From positions 62,001 through 126,000 of the forward strand of contig CABIXV010000001.1 of assembly GCA_902362775.1 (NCBI GenBank): a DNA stretch of 64,000 nt, in the 5' to 3' direction. This DNA is from Clostridiales bacterium (GTDB taxonomy: Bacteria > Bacillota > Clostridia > Oscillospirales > Oscillospiraceae). Below, piece by piece: positions 32,473-40,893 of the stretch. The translations under genes were made by a program, and so were the position numbers. Numbering within the stretch: position 1 is the stretch's first letter; every line of letters starts with the position of its first letter. The notes beneath the pieces are model-generated. The model saw only the letters and a program-made list of their open reading frames with translations. It was not told the origin of the DNA and did not search any database.

Positions 32473-32646
32473 TCACCACCCGCCCCGTTTCGCCAGATCC
32501 AGCATCCCGAAGCAGAACCGCTCCCACCGTGTCAATGTAATCTGTGACGGGTCGCCTTCGCGGATCCTCATGGTGCGGCGGATCTCCTTGGGTATGACAA
32601 CGCGGCCCAGGTCGTCGATCCGGCGCACGATTCCAGTCGCTTTCAT
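32473..32646 (-). pseudogene. spoVT: spoVT 5' part: truncated AbrB domain with element-encoded tail
   Basis: The ATG at 32646 has AGGAGG upstream and opens a frame reading MKATGIVRRIDDLGRVVIPK, the canonical N-terminus of SpoVT. After GDP (residues 31-33) the sequence crosses into the element and adds SQITLTRWERFCFGMLDLAK plus four residues before a stop: 57 residues in all. Half of the AbrB swapped-hairpin fold is missing, so DNA binding is doubtful, though a short interfering peptide is conceivable. The remaining 149 residues of SpoVT lie at 16619-16172. Confidence 0.92.
32533..32556. repeat. Right attachment site (attR) with terminal inverted repeat
   Basis: The element arm CAATGTAATCTGTGACGG (32533-32550) is followed by the core TC (32552-32553) and spoVT sequence GCCTTCG. 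It is the inverted partner (16/18) of the left arm. Confidence 0.85.
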
Positions 32647-32688
32647 CTATGATTTTGCCTCCTGCGGTTCAATTTACTGTGACAGGCA

Positions 32689-32718
32689 TAGTATCTGCTG
32701 GAACAGGTCAGATATGCA
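32689..32718 (-). promoter_or_regulatory. Sigma-G-type (forespore) promoter of spoVT
   Basis: TGCATA (32718-32713), 17 bp, GATACTA (32695-32689). This matches the sigma-G -35 form TGMATA and is one base from the -10 form CATACTA. It lies 43 bp before the spoVT ATG and is undamaged by the insertion. Confidence 0.75.
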
Positions 32719-32758
32719 GAATTTTGGCTGGGTTTGTTTGGCAAAAGAAAAAATTGCG

Positions 32759-33238
32759 TCAGAGCCGCTCGCCCCGATCCTCTCCCTCTAGTTCTTCCGG
32801 AGGCACGCCCAGCAGCAGCAGCGCACCGGCCACCGCCAGGTCGGACATAGCTCTCCCGTCTGGTCCCAGAGGCAGCGGAAACTCCTGCCGCTCCACCACC
32901 TGGCCGCCCAGGGTCACCAGTTCCCGCTGGAGGGCAGCCCACAGCCTGTCCCCCTCCCGGCTGGAAATGGTCAGGCTGTCCCGGGGCGAGCTTCCATAGC
33001 TCACCGCGCTCGCCGCCCGAAGCCCCTCCAGCATCCTTCCCGCGTCCCCTGGCAGCAGGATGGTCCGACAGGCGCCTGGGAGCTCGGCGCCTTCGGCCGC
33101 CGCCTGGGGTGATACCACCAGCAGGGCCGGGTGCTCCAGCGCCGCATACCGCTCTGTCATACCGCCTCTCCGCGAGAGGGCTCGCAAGATACGTCCTTCG
33201 ATGCCCTCTCCCGACTCGATGACCTGAAAACACTCCAT
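32759..33238 (-). CDS. Hypothetical protein upstream of spoVT
   Basis: I do not recognise this 159-residue soluble protein. It is rich in Glu, Arg and Leu, with segments such as EGRILRALSRRGGMTERYAA and SREGDRLWAALQRELVTLGG and a Gly/Leu-rich end AVAGALLLLGVPPEELEG. I prefer the ATG at 33238, which has GGGGG six bases upstream, over the ATG at 33244 that touches it. It precedes spoVT on the same strand, but spoVT has its own promoter, so the two need not be co-expressed. Confidence 0.7.
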   Translation of the reverse strand: MECFQVIESGEGIEGRILRALSRRGGMTERYAALEHPALLVVSPQAAAEGAELPGACRTILLPGDAGRMLEGLRAASAVSYGSSPRDSLTISSREGDRLWAALQRELVTLGGQVVERQEFPLPLGPDGRAMSDLAVAGALLLLGVPPEELEGEDRGERL

Positions 33239-33315
33239 ACCCATCCCCCTTTCTCACAGTCTTTGGCGTTCTTATGTCCTTTATGCACCCGGAGCACAGA
33301 TGACCTCCCCTTTCC

Positions 33316-33345
33316 TTGACTTTCCACCGCAATTTTTGGTAATAT
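33316..33345 (+). promoter_or_regulatory. Promoter of the topoisomerase B-subunit gene
   Basis: TTGACT (33316-33321), 18 bp, TAATAT (33340-33345), within an AT-rich stretch about 95 bp before the ATG. Confidence 0.7.
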
Positions 33346-33439
33346 TATATATAGTGTATGATTGCGCCCTTTTCTATAAAAATGAAATCCCAGACGCCGG
33401 CACAACCGGCGGGCTTTGAAATGTGAGGAACAGAATACT

Positions 33440-35425
33440 ATGGCCCAGAAAAATAACAGTTACGGCAACCAATCCATTTCCTCCCTGAAGGGGGCCGACC
33501 GGGTGCGTAAACGCCCCAGTGTTATCTTTGGCTCCGATGGGCTGGAGGGCTGCGAGCACGCCGTTTTTGAGATCATGTCCAACGCCATCGACGAGGCCCG
33601 GGAGGGCCACGGCGACCTTATCACGGTCACCCGGTTTGAGGACGGCTCGATCCAGGTGGAGGACCAGGGCCGGGGCTGCCCGGTGGACTGGAACGAGACA
33701 GAGCAGAAGTTCAACTGGGAGCTGGTCTTCTGCGAGCTGTATGCCGGCGGCAAATACAACAACCTTGACGGGGACAACTATGAATATTCCCTGGGCCTCA
33801 ATGGCCTGGGCGCCTGCGCCACTCAGTACGCCAGCGAATATTTTGACGCTGTCATCTGGCGGGACGGCTTCAAATACACCCTCCACTTTGAAAAGGGGGA
33901 AAATATTGGCGGGCTGAAAAAGGAGCCCACTGACCGGGGCCGGAAGACCGGCTCCACCTTCCGCTGGAAGCCCGACCTGGAGGTGTTCACCGACATCAAT
34001 GTTCCCGTGGACTACTATCTGGACACCATGAAGCGTCAGGCGGTGGTCAACGCCGGCGTCACCTTCCGCTTCAAAAACCAGGTGGGCGGCAGGTTCGAGA
34101 CTACCGACTTCCGATATGACAACGGAATCCAGGACTATGTGTCAGAGCTGGTGGGGGAGGATGCACTGACCCAGCCTGTGTTCTGGCAGACGGAGCGAAA
34201 AGGCCGGGACCGGGCCGACAAGCCGGAGTACAAGGTGAAGCTGTCCGTGTCCTTCTGTTTTTCCAATCGGGTCCAGGTCATCGAGCATTACCACAACTCC
34301 TCCTGGCTGGAGTACGGCGGCTCCCCGGACAAGGCGGTGCGCTCCGCCTTTGTCTCCGCTATCGACGGCTGGCTGAAGGGGCAGAACAAATATACCAAGA
34401 GTGAGAGCAAGATCACCTTTAACGACATCCAGGACGCCCTGGTACTGGTCTCCAATGACTTCTCTACCCAGACCAGCTACGAAAACCAGACCAAGAAAGC
34501 TATCAACAACAAATTTGTCCAGGAGGCCATGACCGACTTTCTCCGGTCCCAGCTGGAGGTCTACTTCATTGAAAACCCTCAGGAGGCCCAGAAGATCGGT
34601 GAACAGGTGCTCATCAACAAGCGGGCCCGAGAGAACGCGGAAAAGACCCGGCTGAACATCAAAAAGAAGCTGACCGGCACCATGGACCTGGCCAACCGAG
34701 TACAGAAATTCGTGGACTGCCGCACCAAGGACATCTCCAAGCGGGAGCTGTATATCGTGGAGGGCGACTCCGCCATGGGCAGCGTCAAGATGAGCCGGGA
34801 CGCCGAGTATCAGGGGATCATGCCGGTCCGGGGCAAGATCCTCAACTGCCTGAAAGCCGACTATGGCAAGATCTTCAAAAGTGAGATTATCACCGACCTG
34901 CTGAAGGTGCTGGGCTGCGGCGTGGAGGTAAAGGACAGGCACGCCAAGGACATGGCGGCCTTTGACCTGTCTGCCCTGCGATGGAACAAGGTCGTCATCT
35001 GTACCGATGCCGATGTGGATGGCTTCCAGATCAGGACTCTAATCCTTACCATGCTGTACCGCCTCACCCCCACCCTCATCCAGGAGGGGTATGTGTACAT
35101 CGCTGAATCCCCCCTGTACGAGATCACATGTAAGGAAAAGACCTGGTTTGCCTATTCTGACAAGGAGAAAAATGACATTGTGGCCTCTTTGGAGGGGAAA
35201 AAGTGCGAAGTCCAGCGTTCCAAGGGCCTTGGCGAGAACGAGCCTGACATGATGTGGCTGACCACCATGAACCCAGAGACCAGGCGGCTTATCAAGGTCA
35301 TGCCCGAAGATGTGGAGCGCACCGCCTATATCTTTGATCTGCTGTTGGGCGACGACCTGGCGGGCCGGAAAAGTCACATTGCGGACAATGGGCATAAATA
35401 TTTGGAGCTGGCGGATATCTCCTAA
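33440..35425 (+). CDS. Type IIA DNA topoisomerase, ATPase/Toprim (B) subunit
   Basis: This 661-residue GyrB/ParE-like subunit has a GHKL ATPase domain (EIMSNAIDEAREGHG with the catalytic Glu, DQGRGCPVD, LGLNGLGACATQ), a transducer, and a Toprim domain (LYIVEGDSAMGSVKMSRD, DADVDGFQI). The chain is more divergent than housekeeping GyrB and is probably a third, Clostridia-type topoisomerase paralogue. The ATG at 33440 follows GAGGAA by nine bases. The matching A subunit is 2.3 kb downstream, after the serine dehydratase genes. Confidence 0.93.
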   Translation: MAQKNNSYGNQSISSLKGADRVRKRPSVIFGSDGLEGCEHAVFEIMSNAIDEAREGHGDLITVTRFEDGSIQVEDQGRGCPVDWNETEQKFNWELVFCELYAGGKYNNLDGDNYEYSLGLNGLGACATQYASEYFDAVIWRDGFKYTLHFEKGENIGGLKKEPTDRGRKTGSTFRWKPDLEVFTDINVPVDYYLDTMKRQAVVNAGVTFRFKNQVGGRFETTDFRYDNGIQDYVSELVGEDALTQPVFWQTERKGRDRADKPEYKVKLSVSFCFSNRVQVIEHYHNSSWLEYGGSPDKAVRSAFVSAIDGWLKGQNKYTKSESKITFNDIQDALVLVSNDFSTQTSYENQTKKAINNKFVQEAMTDFLRSQLEVYFIENPQEAQKIGEQVLINKRARENAEKTRLNIKKKLTGTMDLANRVQKFVDCRTKDISKRELYIVEGDSAMGSVKMSRDAEYQGIMPVRGKILNCLKADYGKIFKSEIITDLLKVLGCGVEVKDRHAKDMAAFDLSALRWNKVVICTDADVDGFQIRTLILTMLYRLTPTLIQEGYVYIAESPLYEITCKEKTWFAYSDKEKNDIVASLEGKKCEVQRSKGLGENEPDMMWLTTMNPETRRLIKVMPEDVERTAYIFDLLLGDDLAGRKSHIADNGHKYLELADIS

Positions 35426-35478
35426 GCCTTTCTGGATATGCGGAGGCGGGCGCAGTATCAGAAAATGAGGCAATCCCA

Positions 35479-35751
35479 TTGAGTGCTGCCATCATTTGTA
35501 TCTGGCTGCTCCTATTGGGCATCCTATTATCCAAAGCTGACACCGCTGTTCAAGCACCCTGCTATTTTGAAAAATGGCGGCATATATCTGGCGAAGAACG
35601 GCGGATGACACTCCAGAAAACCGCCGCCGTCTTTCTAAACGGCTTGGGTATTTTATTCCGGCTCTTTCCGAAACATCTACCCCGCTTCTTATTCTGTTCT
35701 GTCTTTCCCACGCCACCTCATAGCGGAGGAATCATCTATGAACCTGTTTGA
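35479..35751 (+). CDS. Possible small membrane protein in the gap before sdaAB
   Basis: The 312-bp gap between topoisomerase B and sdaAB holds an open frame of 90 codons from a TTG with GAGG eight bases ahead. It begins with a hydrophobic helix (AAIICIWLLLLGILL) and overlaps the sdaAB start by 14 nt. The family is unknown and the lower half is of low complexity. It may be chance; I list it because it is the only candidate in the gap. Confidence 0.25.
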   Translation: MSAAIICIWLLLLGILLSKADTAVQAPCYFEKWRHISGEERRMTLQKTAAVFLNGLGILFRLFPKHLPRFLFCSVFPTPPHSGGIIYEPV

Positions 35752-36412
35752 CATCCTGGGGCCTGTCATGGTGGGCCCCTCCAGCTCCCACACCGCCGGA
35801 GCGGTACGCATCGGGCGGATGGCACGGTCACTGTTAGGTCAGGAGCCCGTGAGGGCCGAGCTGTTTCTCCACGGCTCCTTCGCCTCTACCGGCGAGGGGC
35901 ACGGCACCCACCAGGCCCTCATCGCCGGCCTGCTGGGGCTGTCCCCGGACGACGACCGAGTGCCGGGCAGCTTTGCCTTGGCGGAGGAGCGGGGCCTGTC
36001 CTTCACCTTCTCCACCCGGGACCTCCGGGACGTCCACCCCAACAGCGTCCTGATCCGTCTGGAGGGGGACCAGGGGGGACAACTGGAAGTAGGTGCCTCC
36101 TCCCCCGGCGGCGGCCGCATCCTGGTGTTCCAGGTGGACGGGCTGGACACCTCCTTTACCGGGGCCCTGCCTACCCTGGTGGTCCACAACTCCGACCAGC
36201 CCGGCTGCGTCAGCCAAGTCACCGGAGCGCTGGCACAGCGGGGCATCAACGTGGCCACCCTTCAGCTCAACCGGGGTGGGCGGGGTGGCAGCGCAGTCAT
36301 GGTCATCGAATGCGACCAGCCCATTCCTAAGGAGGCTGCCCAGGCGGTCCGCGCGCTGCCCGGTATCTTGCGGGTCACCCGATATACGCCTGAGTCGGAG
36401 GAACGTCAATGA
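35738..36412 (+). CDS. sdaAB: L-serine dehydratase, iron-sulfur-dependent, beta subunit
   Basis: This 224-residue beta chain of the two-subunit serine ammonia-lyase works with the alpha chain to turn L-serine into pyruvate and ammonia. The N-terminal part shows the GPSSSHTAGAVRIGRMAR motif. A C-terminal ACT domain (LVVHNSDQPGCVSQVTGALA) likely responds to serine. GCGGAGG lies nine bases upstream of the ATG. The stop overlaps the alpha-subunit start by 4 bp. Confidence 0.96.
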   Translation: MNLFDILGPVMVGPSSSHTAGAVRIGRMARSLLGQEPVRAELFLHGSFASTGEGHGTHQALIAGLLGLSPDDDRVPGSFALAEERGLSFTFSTRDLRDVHPNSVLIRLEGDQGGQLEVGASSPGGGRILVFQVDGLDTSFTGALPTLVVHNSDQPGCVSQVTGALAQRGINVATLQLNRGGRGGSAVMVIECDQPIPKEAAQAVRALPGILRVTRYTPESEERQ

Positions 36413-37287
36413 TCGAGTTTACTTCTATCCAACAGATGCTGGAGGAAACCAGTTCCTCCGGTCTTCCTCTCTGGGACGCAATCCGTCAGGCAGACTGTCA
36501 GCGTCAGGGCATCTCCCCACAACAGTCCTGGGACAAAATGGCCGCCATGCTTCAGGCCATGGAGGACGCGGACAGAAGCTATCAGGAAACGGACCGCTCC
36601 CACAGCGGACTGTCCGGCGGCGACGGGGGCAAAATGGCCCGCTATATTCGGGCAGGCAAACCCCTCTGCGGCCCCTTCCTGTCTGATGTGATGGCCGGAG
36701 CCCTGCGTATGGGGGAGTGCAACGCCTGTATGAAGCGCATCGTGGCCGCCCCCACCGCCGGGGCATGCGGGGTACTTCCCGCTGTCCTGCTCCCCTATGC
36801 CAGACAGTTTCAAGCGGGAGCGGACAGGCTGGTAGAGTCTCTGTATGTGGCCTCCGGCTTTGGCATGGTCATCGCCACCCGGGCCTCCATCTCCGGGGCG
36901 GAGGGCGGCTGTCAGGCAGAAATCGGTTCCGCGGCCGCCATGGCCGCCCCCGCTCTGGTCCACCTTCAGGGCGGGACCCCGGAGCAGATGGCAAACGCCT
37001 GCGCCATGGCGGTGAAGAACCTGCTGGGACTGGTATGTGATCCGGTGGGCGGGCTGGTGGAGGTCCCTTGTGTTAAGCGCAACGTCATCGGGGCTATGGA
37101 CGCCCTGTCTGCCGCCCAGATGGCCCTGGCGGGTATTGAGAGCCGGGTGCCTCCCGACCAAGTGCTGGACGCTATGCGTGAGGTGGGCCAGTCCCTCCCA
37201 CACACCCTGCGGGAAACAGGCAAAGGCGGTCTAGCCGCCACCCCCTTTGGCTTGAGATACACGCCAAAGGAGGTAGATAAACGATGA
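36409..37287 (+). CDS. sdaAA: L-serine dehydratase, iron-sulfur-dependent, alpha subunit
   Basis: This 292-residue catalytic chain contains the cluster-binding cysteines (CNACMKRIVAAPTAGACG and VKRNV preceded by VEVPC) and the GGCQAEIGSAAAMAAPALVH block typical of SdaAA. The oxygen-labile [4Fe-4S] centre activates the substrate hydroxyl. It overlaps sdaAB by 4 bp and the next gene by 4 bp, so the three are translationally coupled. Confidence 0.96.
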   Translation: MIEFTSIQQMLEETSSSGLPLWDAIRQADCQRQGISPQQSWDKMAAMLQAMEDADRSYQETDRSHSGLSGGDGGKMARYIRAGKPLCGPFLSDVMAGALRMGECNACMKRIVAAPTAGACGVLPAVLLPYARQFQAGADRLVESLYVASGFGMVIATRASISGAEGGCQAEIGSAAAMAAPALVHLQGGTPEQMANACAMAVKNLLGLVCDPVGGLVEVPCVKRNVIGAMDALSAAQMALAGIESRVPPDQVLDAMREVGQSLPHTLRETGKGGLAATPFGLRYTPKEVDKR

Positions 37288-37712
37288 ACCGTTCGTCCCA
37301 CTTCCTGGTCGTCGCTCTGGCCGCCGGGCTCTTTCCTTTTCTCGTTTTCTGGGACGGGTTTCCCATGCTGCCTGTCCTGGACGGCTGTATCACAGCTGCT
37401 TCCGCTCTGCTTGGTCACCACTGCCTAGTTTCACAGCGCCTCCCCGCCACCCAGGCTGCCCAAGCTGTGCCCGAGGATATACGGCGGCGCTGGTGCCGGG
37501 TACTTGGCATCCTGTTTCTGACCAACGCTGCCCTGGCCCCCCTGGGGTTTCTTCTGTGGAACATCCTTCGGTTTGATCAGGATCTTATTCTATTGGCTCA
37601 AATTTTAGGCTTTTTTCTCCTCTGTCTGGCCAGCCTGATCCCAGTGCGGCAGGCGGCCGGGAAGCGTTCCAGCTCCCAATCACAATATCCTCTTAACAAG
37701 AGTGTAAGATAG
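37284..37712 (+). CDS. Hypothetical membrane protein coupled to serine dehydratase
   Basis: This 142-residue protein has four hydrophobic segments (about residues 5-25, 28-45, 72-92 and 97-117) and short cytoplasmic ends. No family is recognised. The start overlaps the sdaAA stop (ATGA). It lies 11 bp before the topoisomerase A gene. Close linkage with serine catabolism suggests a membrane accessory role, but no motif supports a function. Confidence 0.7.
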   Translation: MNRSSHFLVVALAAGLFPFLVFWDGFPMLPVLDGCITAASALLGHHCLVSQRLPATQAAQAVPEDIRRRWCRVLGILFLTNAALAPLGFLLWNILRFDQDLILLAQILGFFLLCLASLIPVRQAAGKRSSSQSQYPLNKSVR

Positions 37713-37723
37713 GACTGATACCA

Positions 37724-39967
37724 ATGGCGAAAAAGAAAGTCCCCGATGAGGGGGCAAAAAAAGTAAATAATCCCAACGTCATGGGTCTGCGGGCCGAGGT
37801 GTTGGAACAGCCCATCACTCAGACTTTGGAAGTCAACTATATGCCCTACGCCATGTCTGTCATCGTATCCCGTGCCATCCCGGAGATCGACGGCTTCAAG
37901 CCCTCCCACCGGAAGCTACTGTACACCATGTACCAGATGCATCTGCTGGGCGGCGCCCGGACCAAGAGCGCCAACGTGGTGGGGCAGACGATGAAGTTGA
38001 ATCCCCACGGGGATGCGGCCATCTATGACACCATGGTCCGCCTATCCAGGGGCTATGGAGCCCTGCTCCACCCCCTGGTGGACAGCAAGGGCAACTTCGG
38101 CAAGGTCTACTCCCGGGATATGGCCTGGGCCGCCAGCCGGTATACCGAGGTGCGGCTGGACCCCATCTGCGCCGAGCTGTTCCGGGACATTGACCAGGAC
38201 ACCGTGGATTTTGTGGACAACTATGACGGGAAGCTGAAGGAGCCCACCCTGCTCCCCACTACCTTCCCCAACGTGCTGGTTTCCGCCAACCAGGGCATCG
38301 CCGTGGGTATGGCCTCCAACCTGTGCGGCTTCAATCTGGGCGAGGTGTGCGACACCACCATCGCCTTTTTGAAAAACCCGGACCACGACATCATGTCCAC
38401 CCTGAAAGCCCCTGACCTGCCTACGGGGGGTGAGCTGCTCTATGACGAGGCGGCTCTGGGCGAGATCTACCGCACTGGCCGGGGCTCCTTTAAGGTGAGG
38501 TCCAAATGGCGCTATAACAAGGCGGAGAACCTGATCGAAATTTACGAAATTCCCTACTCCACCACCTCAGAGGCCATCATGGACAAGGTCACCGAGCTGG
38601 TCAAGGCCGGTAAGGTGAAGGAAATCGCCGATATGCGGGACGAAACCGACCTGTCCGGACTAAAGCTGACTATCGATTTAAAGCGGGGAGCTGATCCGGA
38701 CAAGCTGATGGCCAAGCTGTTCCGCTTCACCCCCCTGCTGGACAGCCAGTCCTGCAACTTCAATATCCTCATCGCCGGGATGCCACGGGTCATGGGGGTG
38801 CGGGAGATCCTGGAGGAGTGGACCGCCTGGCGCATGGACTCGGTCCGCCGTCGTGTATACTACGCCATGAACAAGAAAAAGGAGAAGCTGCATCTGTTGA
38901 AGGGTCTGCGGCGTATCCTTTTGGATATCGACCGGGCTATTCAGATCATCCGGGACACCGAGGAGGACGCAGAGGTCGTCCCAAACCTGATGATCGGCTT
39001 TGGCATCGACCAGGTACAGGCGGAGTATGTGGCCGATATCCGTCTGCGTAACATCAACAAGGAGTACATCCTCAAACGCACCCAGGAGGTGGACACACTC
39101 TCTGACGAGATCGCCGACCTGGAGGACACTGTCAACTCCCCCAAGCGGATCCAGACTCTCATCATTGGGGAGCTGGAGGAGGTAAAGAAAAAGTACGCTG
39201 TCCCTCGGCGGACCGACATCGTCTTTGACCATGAGGCAGATGAGGTGATGGCGGTGGAGGAGGAGATCCCTGACTACCCCGTCCACCTGTTCTTCTCTCA
39301 GGAGGGCTATCTGAAGAAGATCACTCCCCAGTCCCTGCGGATGTCCAGCGAGCAGAAATACAAGGAAGGGGACGGCCCATATCTCCAATGGGAGGCCTCC
39401 AACCGGGACGAGCTGCTGGTCTTTACTGACCGGCAGCAGTGCTACAAGACCCGCCTGTCCGACTTTGATGACACCAAGGCCAGCGTGTTAGGGGACTATC
39501 TTCCCACCAAGCTGGGGATGGACCCGGAGGAGCGGGCAGTCTGGGCCTGTATTCCAGGGGACTACTCCGGCCAGCTACTGTTCTTCTTCGACAACGGCAA
39601 GGCCGCGCGGGTGGAGCTGTCCGCCTATCAAACTCAGACCCGCCGCAAGAAGCTCACAGGCGCCTATTCCGACAAGGCCCCCCTGGTGGCTGCCTTCCTG
39701 CTCATCGAGGACTTTGAGGCGGCGGTGATCTCCACCGAGGGGCGGTGTGTGGTCTTCCACACCGCCAGCCTAAACCCCAAGACCACCAGGAGCACCCAGG
39801 GTGTCAATGTCATGACGTTGAAGCCCAAATACCGGGTGGAGAAAGTGCTGCCGCTGGATCGCACTGCCATCGTCAATGCCGCCCGGTATCGTGCCCGCTC
39901 CCTGCCTGTCTCCGGCGCCTTGCTCAAGGAGGAGGACCGGGGCGAGGAGCAGTTGACGCTGCTGTGA
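37724..39967 (+). CDS. Type IIA DNA topoisomerase, DNA-cleavage (A) subunit
   Basis: This 747-residue GyrA/ParC-like subunit includes the winged-helix region RAIPEIDGFKPSHRKLLYTM, the active-site Tyr in AASRYTEVRL (about 141-150) and the tower and coiled-coil domains. The C-terminal half shows no clear GyrA box (QRRGGKG), which points to a decatenase-like rather than supercoiling enzyme. It pairs with the B subunit at 33440-35425, though serine dehydratase genes lie between them. Confidence 0.93.
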   Translation: MAKKKVPDEGAKKVNNPNVMGLRAEVLEQPITQTLEVNYMPYAMSVIVSRAIPEIDGFKPSHRKLLYTMYQMHLLGGARTKSANVVGQTMKLNPHGDAAIYDTMVRLSRGYGALLHPLVDSKGNFGKVYSRDMAWAASRYTEVRLDPICAELFRDIDQDTVDFVDNYDGKLKEPTLLPTTFPNVLVSANQGIAVGMASNLCGFNLGEVCDTTIAFLKNPDHDIMSTLKAPDLPTGGELLYDEAALGEIYRTGRGSFKVRSKWRYNKAENLIEIYEIPYSTTSEAIMDKVTELVKAGKVKEIADMRDETDLSGLKLTIDLKRGADPDKLMAKLFRFTPLLDSQSCNFNILIAGMPRVMGVREILEEWTAWRMDSVRRRVYYAMNKKKEKLHLLKGLRRILLDIDRAIQIIRDTEEDAEVVPNLMIGFGIDQVQAEYVADIRLRNINKEYILKRTQEVDTLSDEIADLEDTVNSPKRIQTLIIGELEEVKKKYAVPRRTDIVFDHEADEVMAVEEEIPDYPVHLFFSQEGYLKKITPQSLRMSSEQKYKEGDGPYLQWEASNRDELLVFTDRQQCYKTRLSDFDDTKASVLGDYLPTKLGMDPEERAVWACIPGDYSGQLLFFFDNGKAARVELSAYQTQTRRKKLTGAYSDKAPLVAAFLLIEDFEAAVISTEGRCVVFHTASLNPKTTRSTQGVNVMTLKPKYRVEKVLPLDRTAIVNAARYRARSLPVSGALLKEEDRGEEQLTLL

Positions 39968-40000
39968 TCCAGCTCATCTGAATCCAAACGAGGTATCTGA

Positions 40001-40873
40001 ATGGGTAAAAAAGGACTTGGTTCCGCGATAAAAAGCTGTTTCTGGATCGTCGCTGCCTCCGCCATTTTCTCTTTTGGCTTCAATTGGTGCTATGTCCCCA
40101 ACCAAATCAGTCTAGGCGGCATCACTGGTCTCGGCCAGATCATCAACGCTGCAGTCCCGGCTATCCCAATCGGTATTGCGGTCATAGCGCTGAACATCCC
40201 CCTGTTTCTTCTGAGCTGGAAGTACCTGGGCGGCCGTCTGTTGCTGTCCTCTCTCTTCGCCATGGCCGCCACCTCCCTGGGCGTGGACATCGTGGCTGCT
40301 ATCCACTCATTCCAGCCCATGGACCCTATGTTGGCCAGTGTCTTCGGCGGTGTCCTAATAGGCCTGTCCCTAGGCATCATTCTGCTCCAGGGGGCCACCA
40401 CTGGAGGCACGGACCTGATTGCCCGGCTCTTGAAGCTGCCCTTCGGTCACCTGCCCATGGGTCGGCTGCTGATGGCGGTGGACCTGGCAGTCATCGCGGC
40501 GGTGGCTCTGGCCTTCCACAGCCTGAACAGCGCCCTGTATGGCATCATCTCCCTCTACCTGTCTACCGTAGTAATCGACAAGGTACTCTATGGCATGGAC
40601 AGCGCCAAGGTCGCCTATATCATTACTGAAAAGTCCAGCCCCGTATTGGACGGTCTCGTCCACCAGCTGGAGCGCGGGGTGACCGTCCTCCATGGTCAGG
40701 GAGCATGGAGCGGCGAGGAGAAGCAGGTACTCATGTGTGCCTTCAAGCAGCGGCAGATCGTGGCCATCAAACAGACGGTAAAGGAGCTGGACCCCGAAGC
40801 CTTCCTGATCGTCTGTGATGCCCATGAGGTCCTGGGCCACGGCTTCCGGCTCTATCATCCAAATGAAATATAG
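40001..40873 (+). CDS. YitT-family membrane protein
   Basis: This 290-residue protein has five to six hydrophobic segments (the YitT/DUF161 part) and a cytoplasmic C-terminal DUF2179 domain (AYIITEKSSPVLDGLVHQLE, QIVAIKQTVKELDPEAFLIV). The function of the family is unsettled; transport has been suggested. The start is the ATG at 40001. It lies 33 bp after the topoisomerase A gene on the same strand. Confidence 0.92.
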   Translation: MGKKGLGSAIKSCFWIVAASAIFSFGFNWCYVPNQISLGGITGLGQIINAAVPAIPIGIAVIALNIPLFLLSWKYLGGRLLLSSLFAMAATSLGVDIVAAIHSFQPMDPMLASVFGGVLIGLSLGIILLQGATTGGTDLIARLLKLPFGHLPMGRLLMAVDLAVIAAVALAFHSLNSALYGIISLYLSTVVIDKVLYGMDSAKVAYIITEKSSPVLDGLVHQLERGVTVLHGQGAWSGEEKQVLMCAFKQRQIVAIKQTVKELDPEAFLIVCDAHEVLGHGFRLYHPNEI

Positions 40874-40893
40874 AAAAAGGAAGGAATACTGCG

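Larger units (their letters stand above)
16622..32553. mobile_element. Integrative mobilizable element inserted in spoVT (15,932 bp)
   Basis: The boundaries are set by reconstruction of spoVT and by terminal repeats: CCGTCACTGATAACATTG at 16623-16640 and CAATGTAATCTGTGACGG at 32533-32550. These are inverted repeats matching at 16 of 18 positions. A TC dinucleotide (GA on the minus strand) is shared at 16620-16621 and 32552-32553, typical of serine-recombinase crossovers. The contents are the recombinase, a GntR-regulated catabolic operon, a relaxase/MobC/RepA-like mobilization block, DUF6076 and Bro-N proteins, and an IS66 remnant. There are no conjugation (type IV secretion) genes, so it is mobilizable rather than self-transmissible. 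Confidence 0.9.

Noticed and set aside
16622..32553. Prophage
   Set aside because: No capsid, portal, terminase or tail genes are present; the content fits a mobilizable element with a relaxase.
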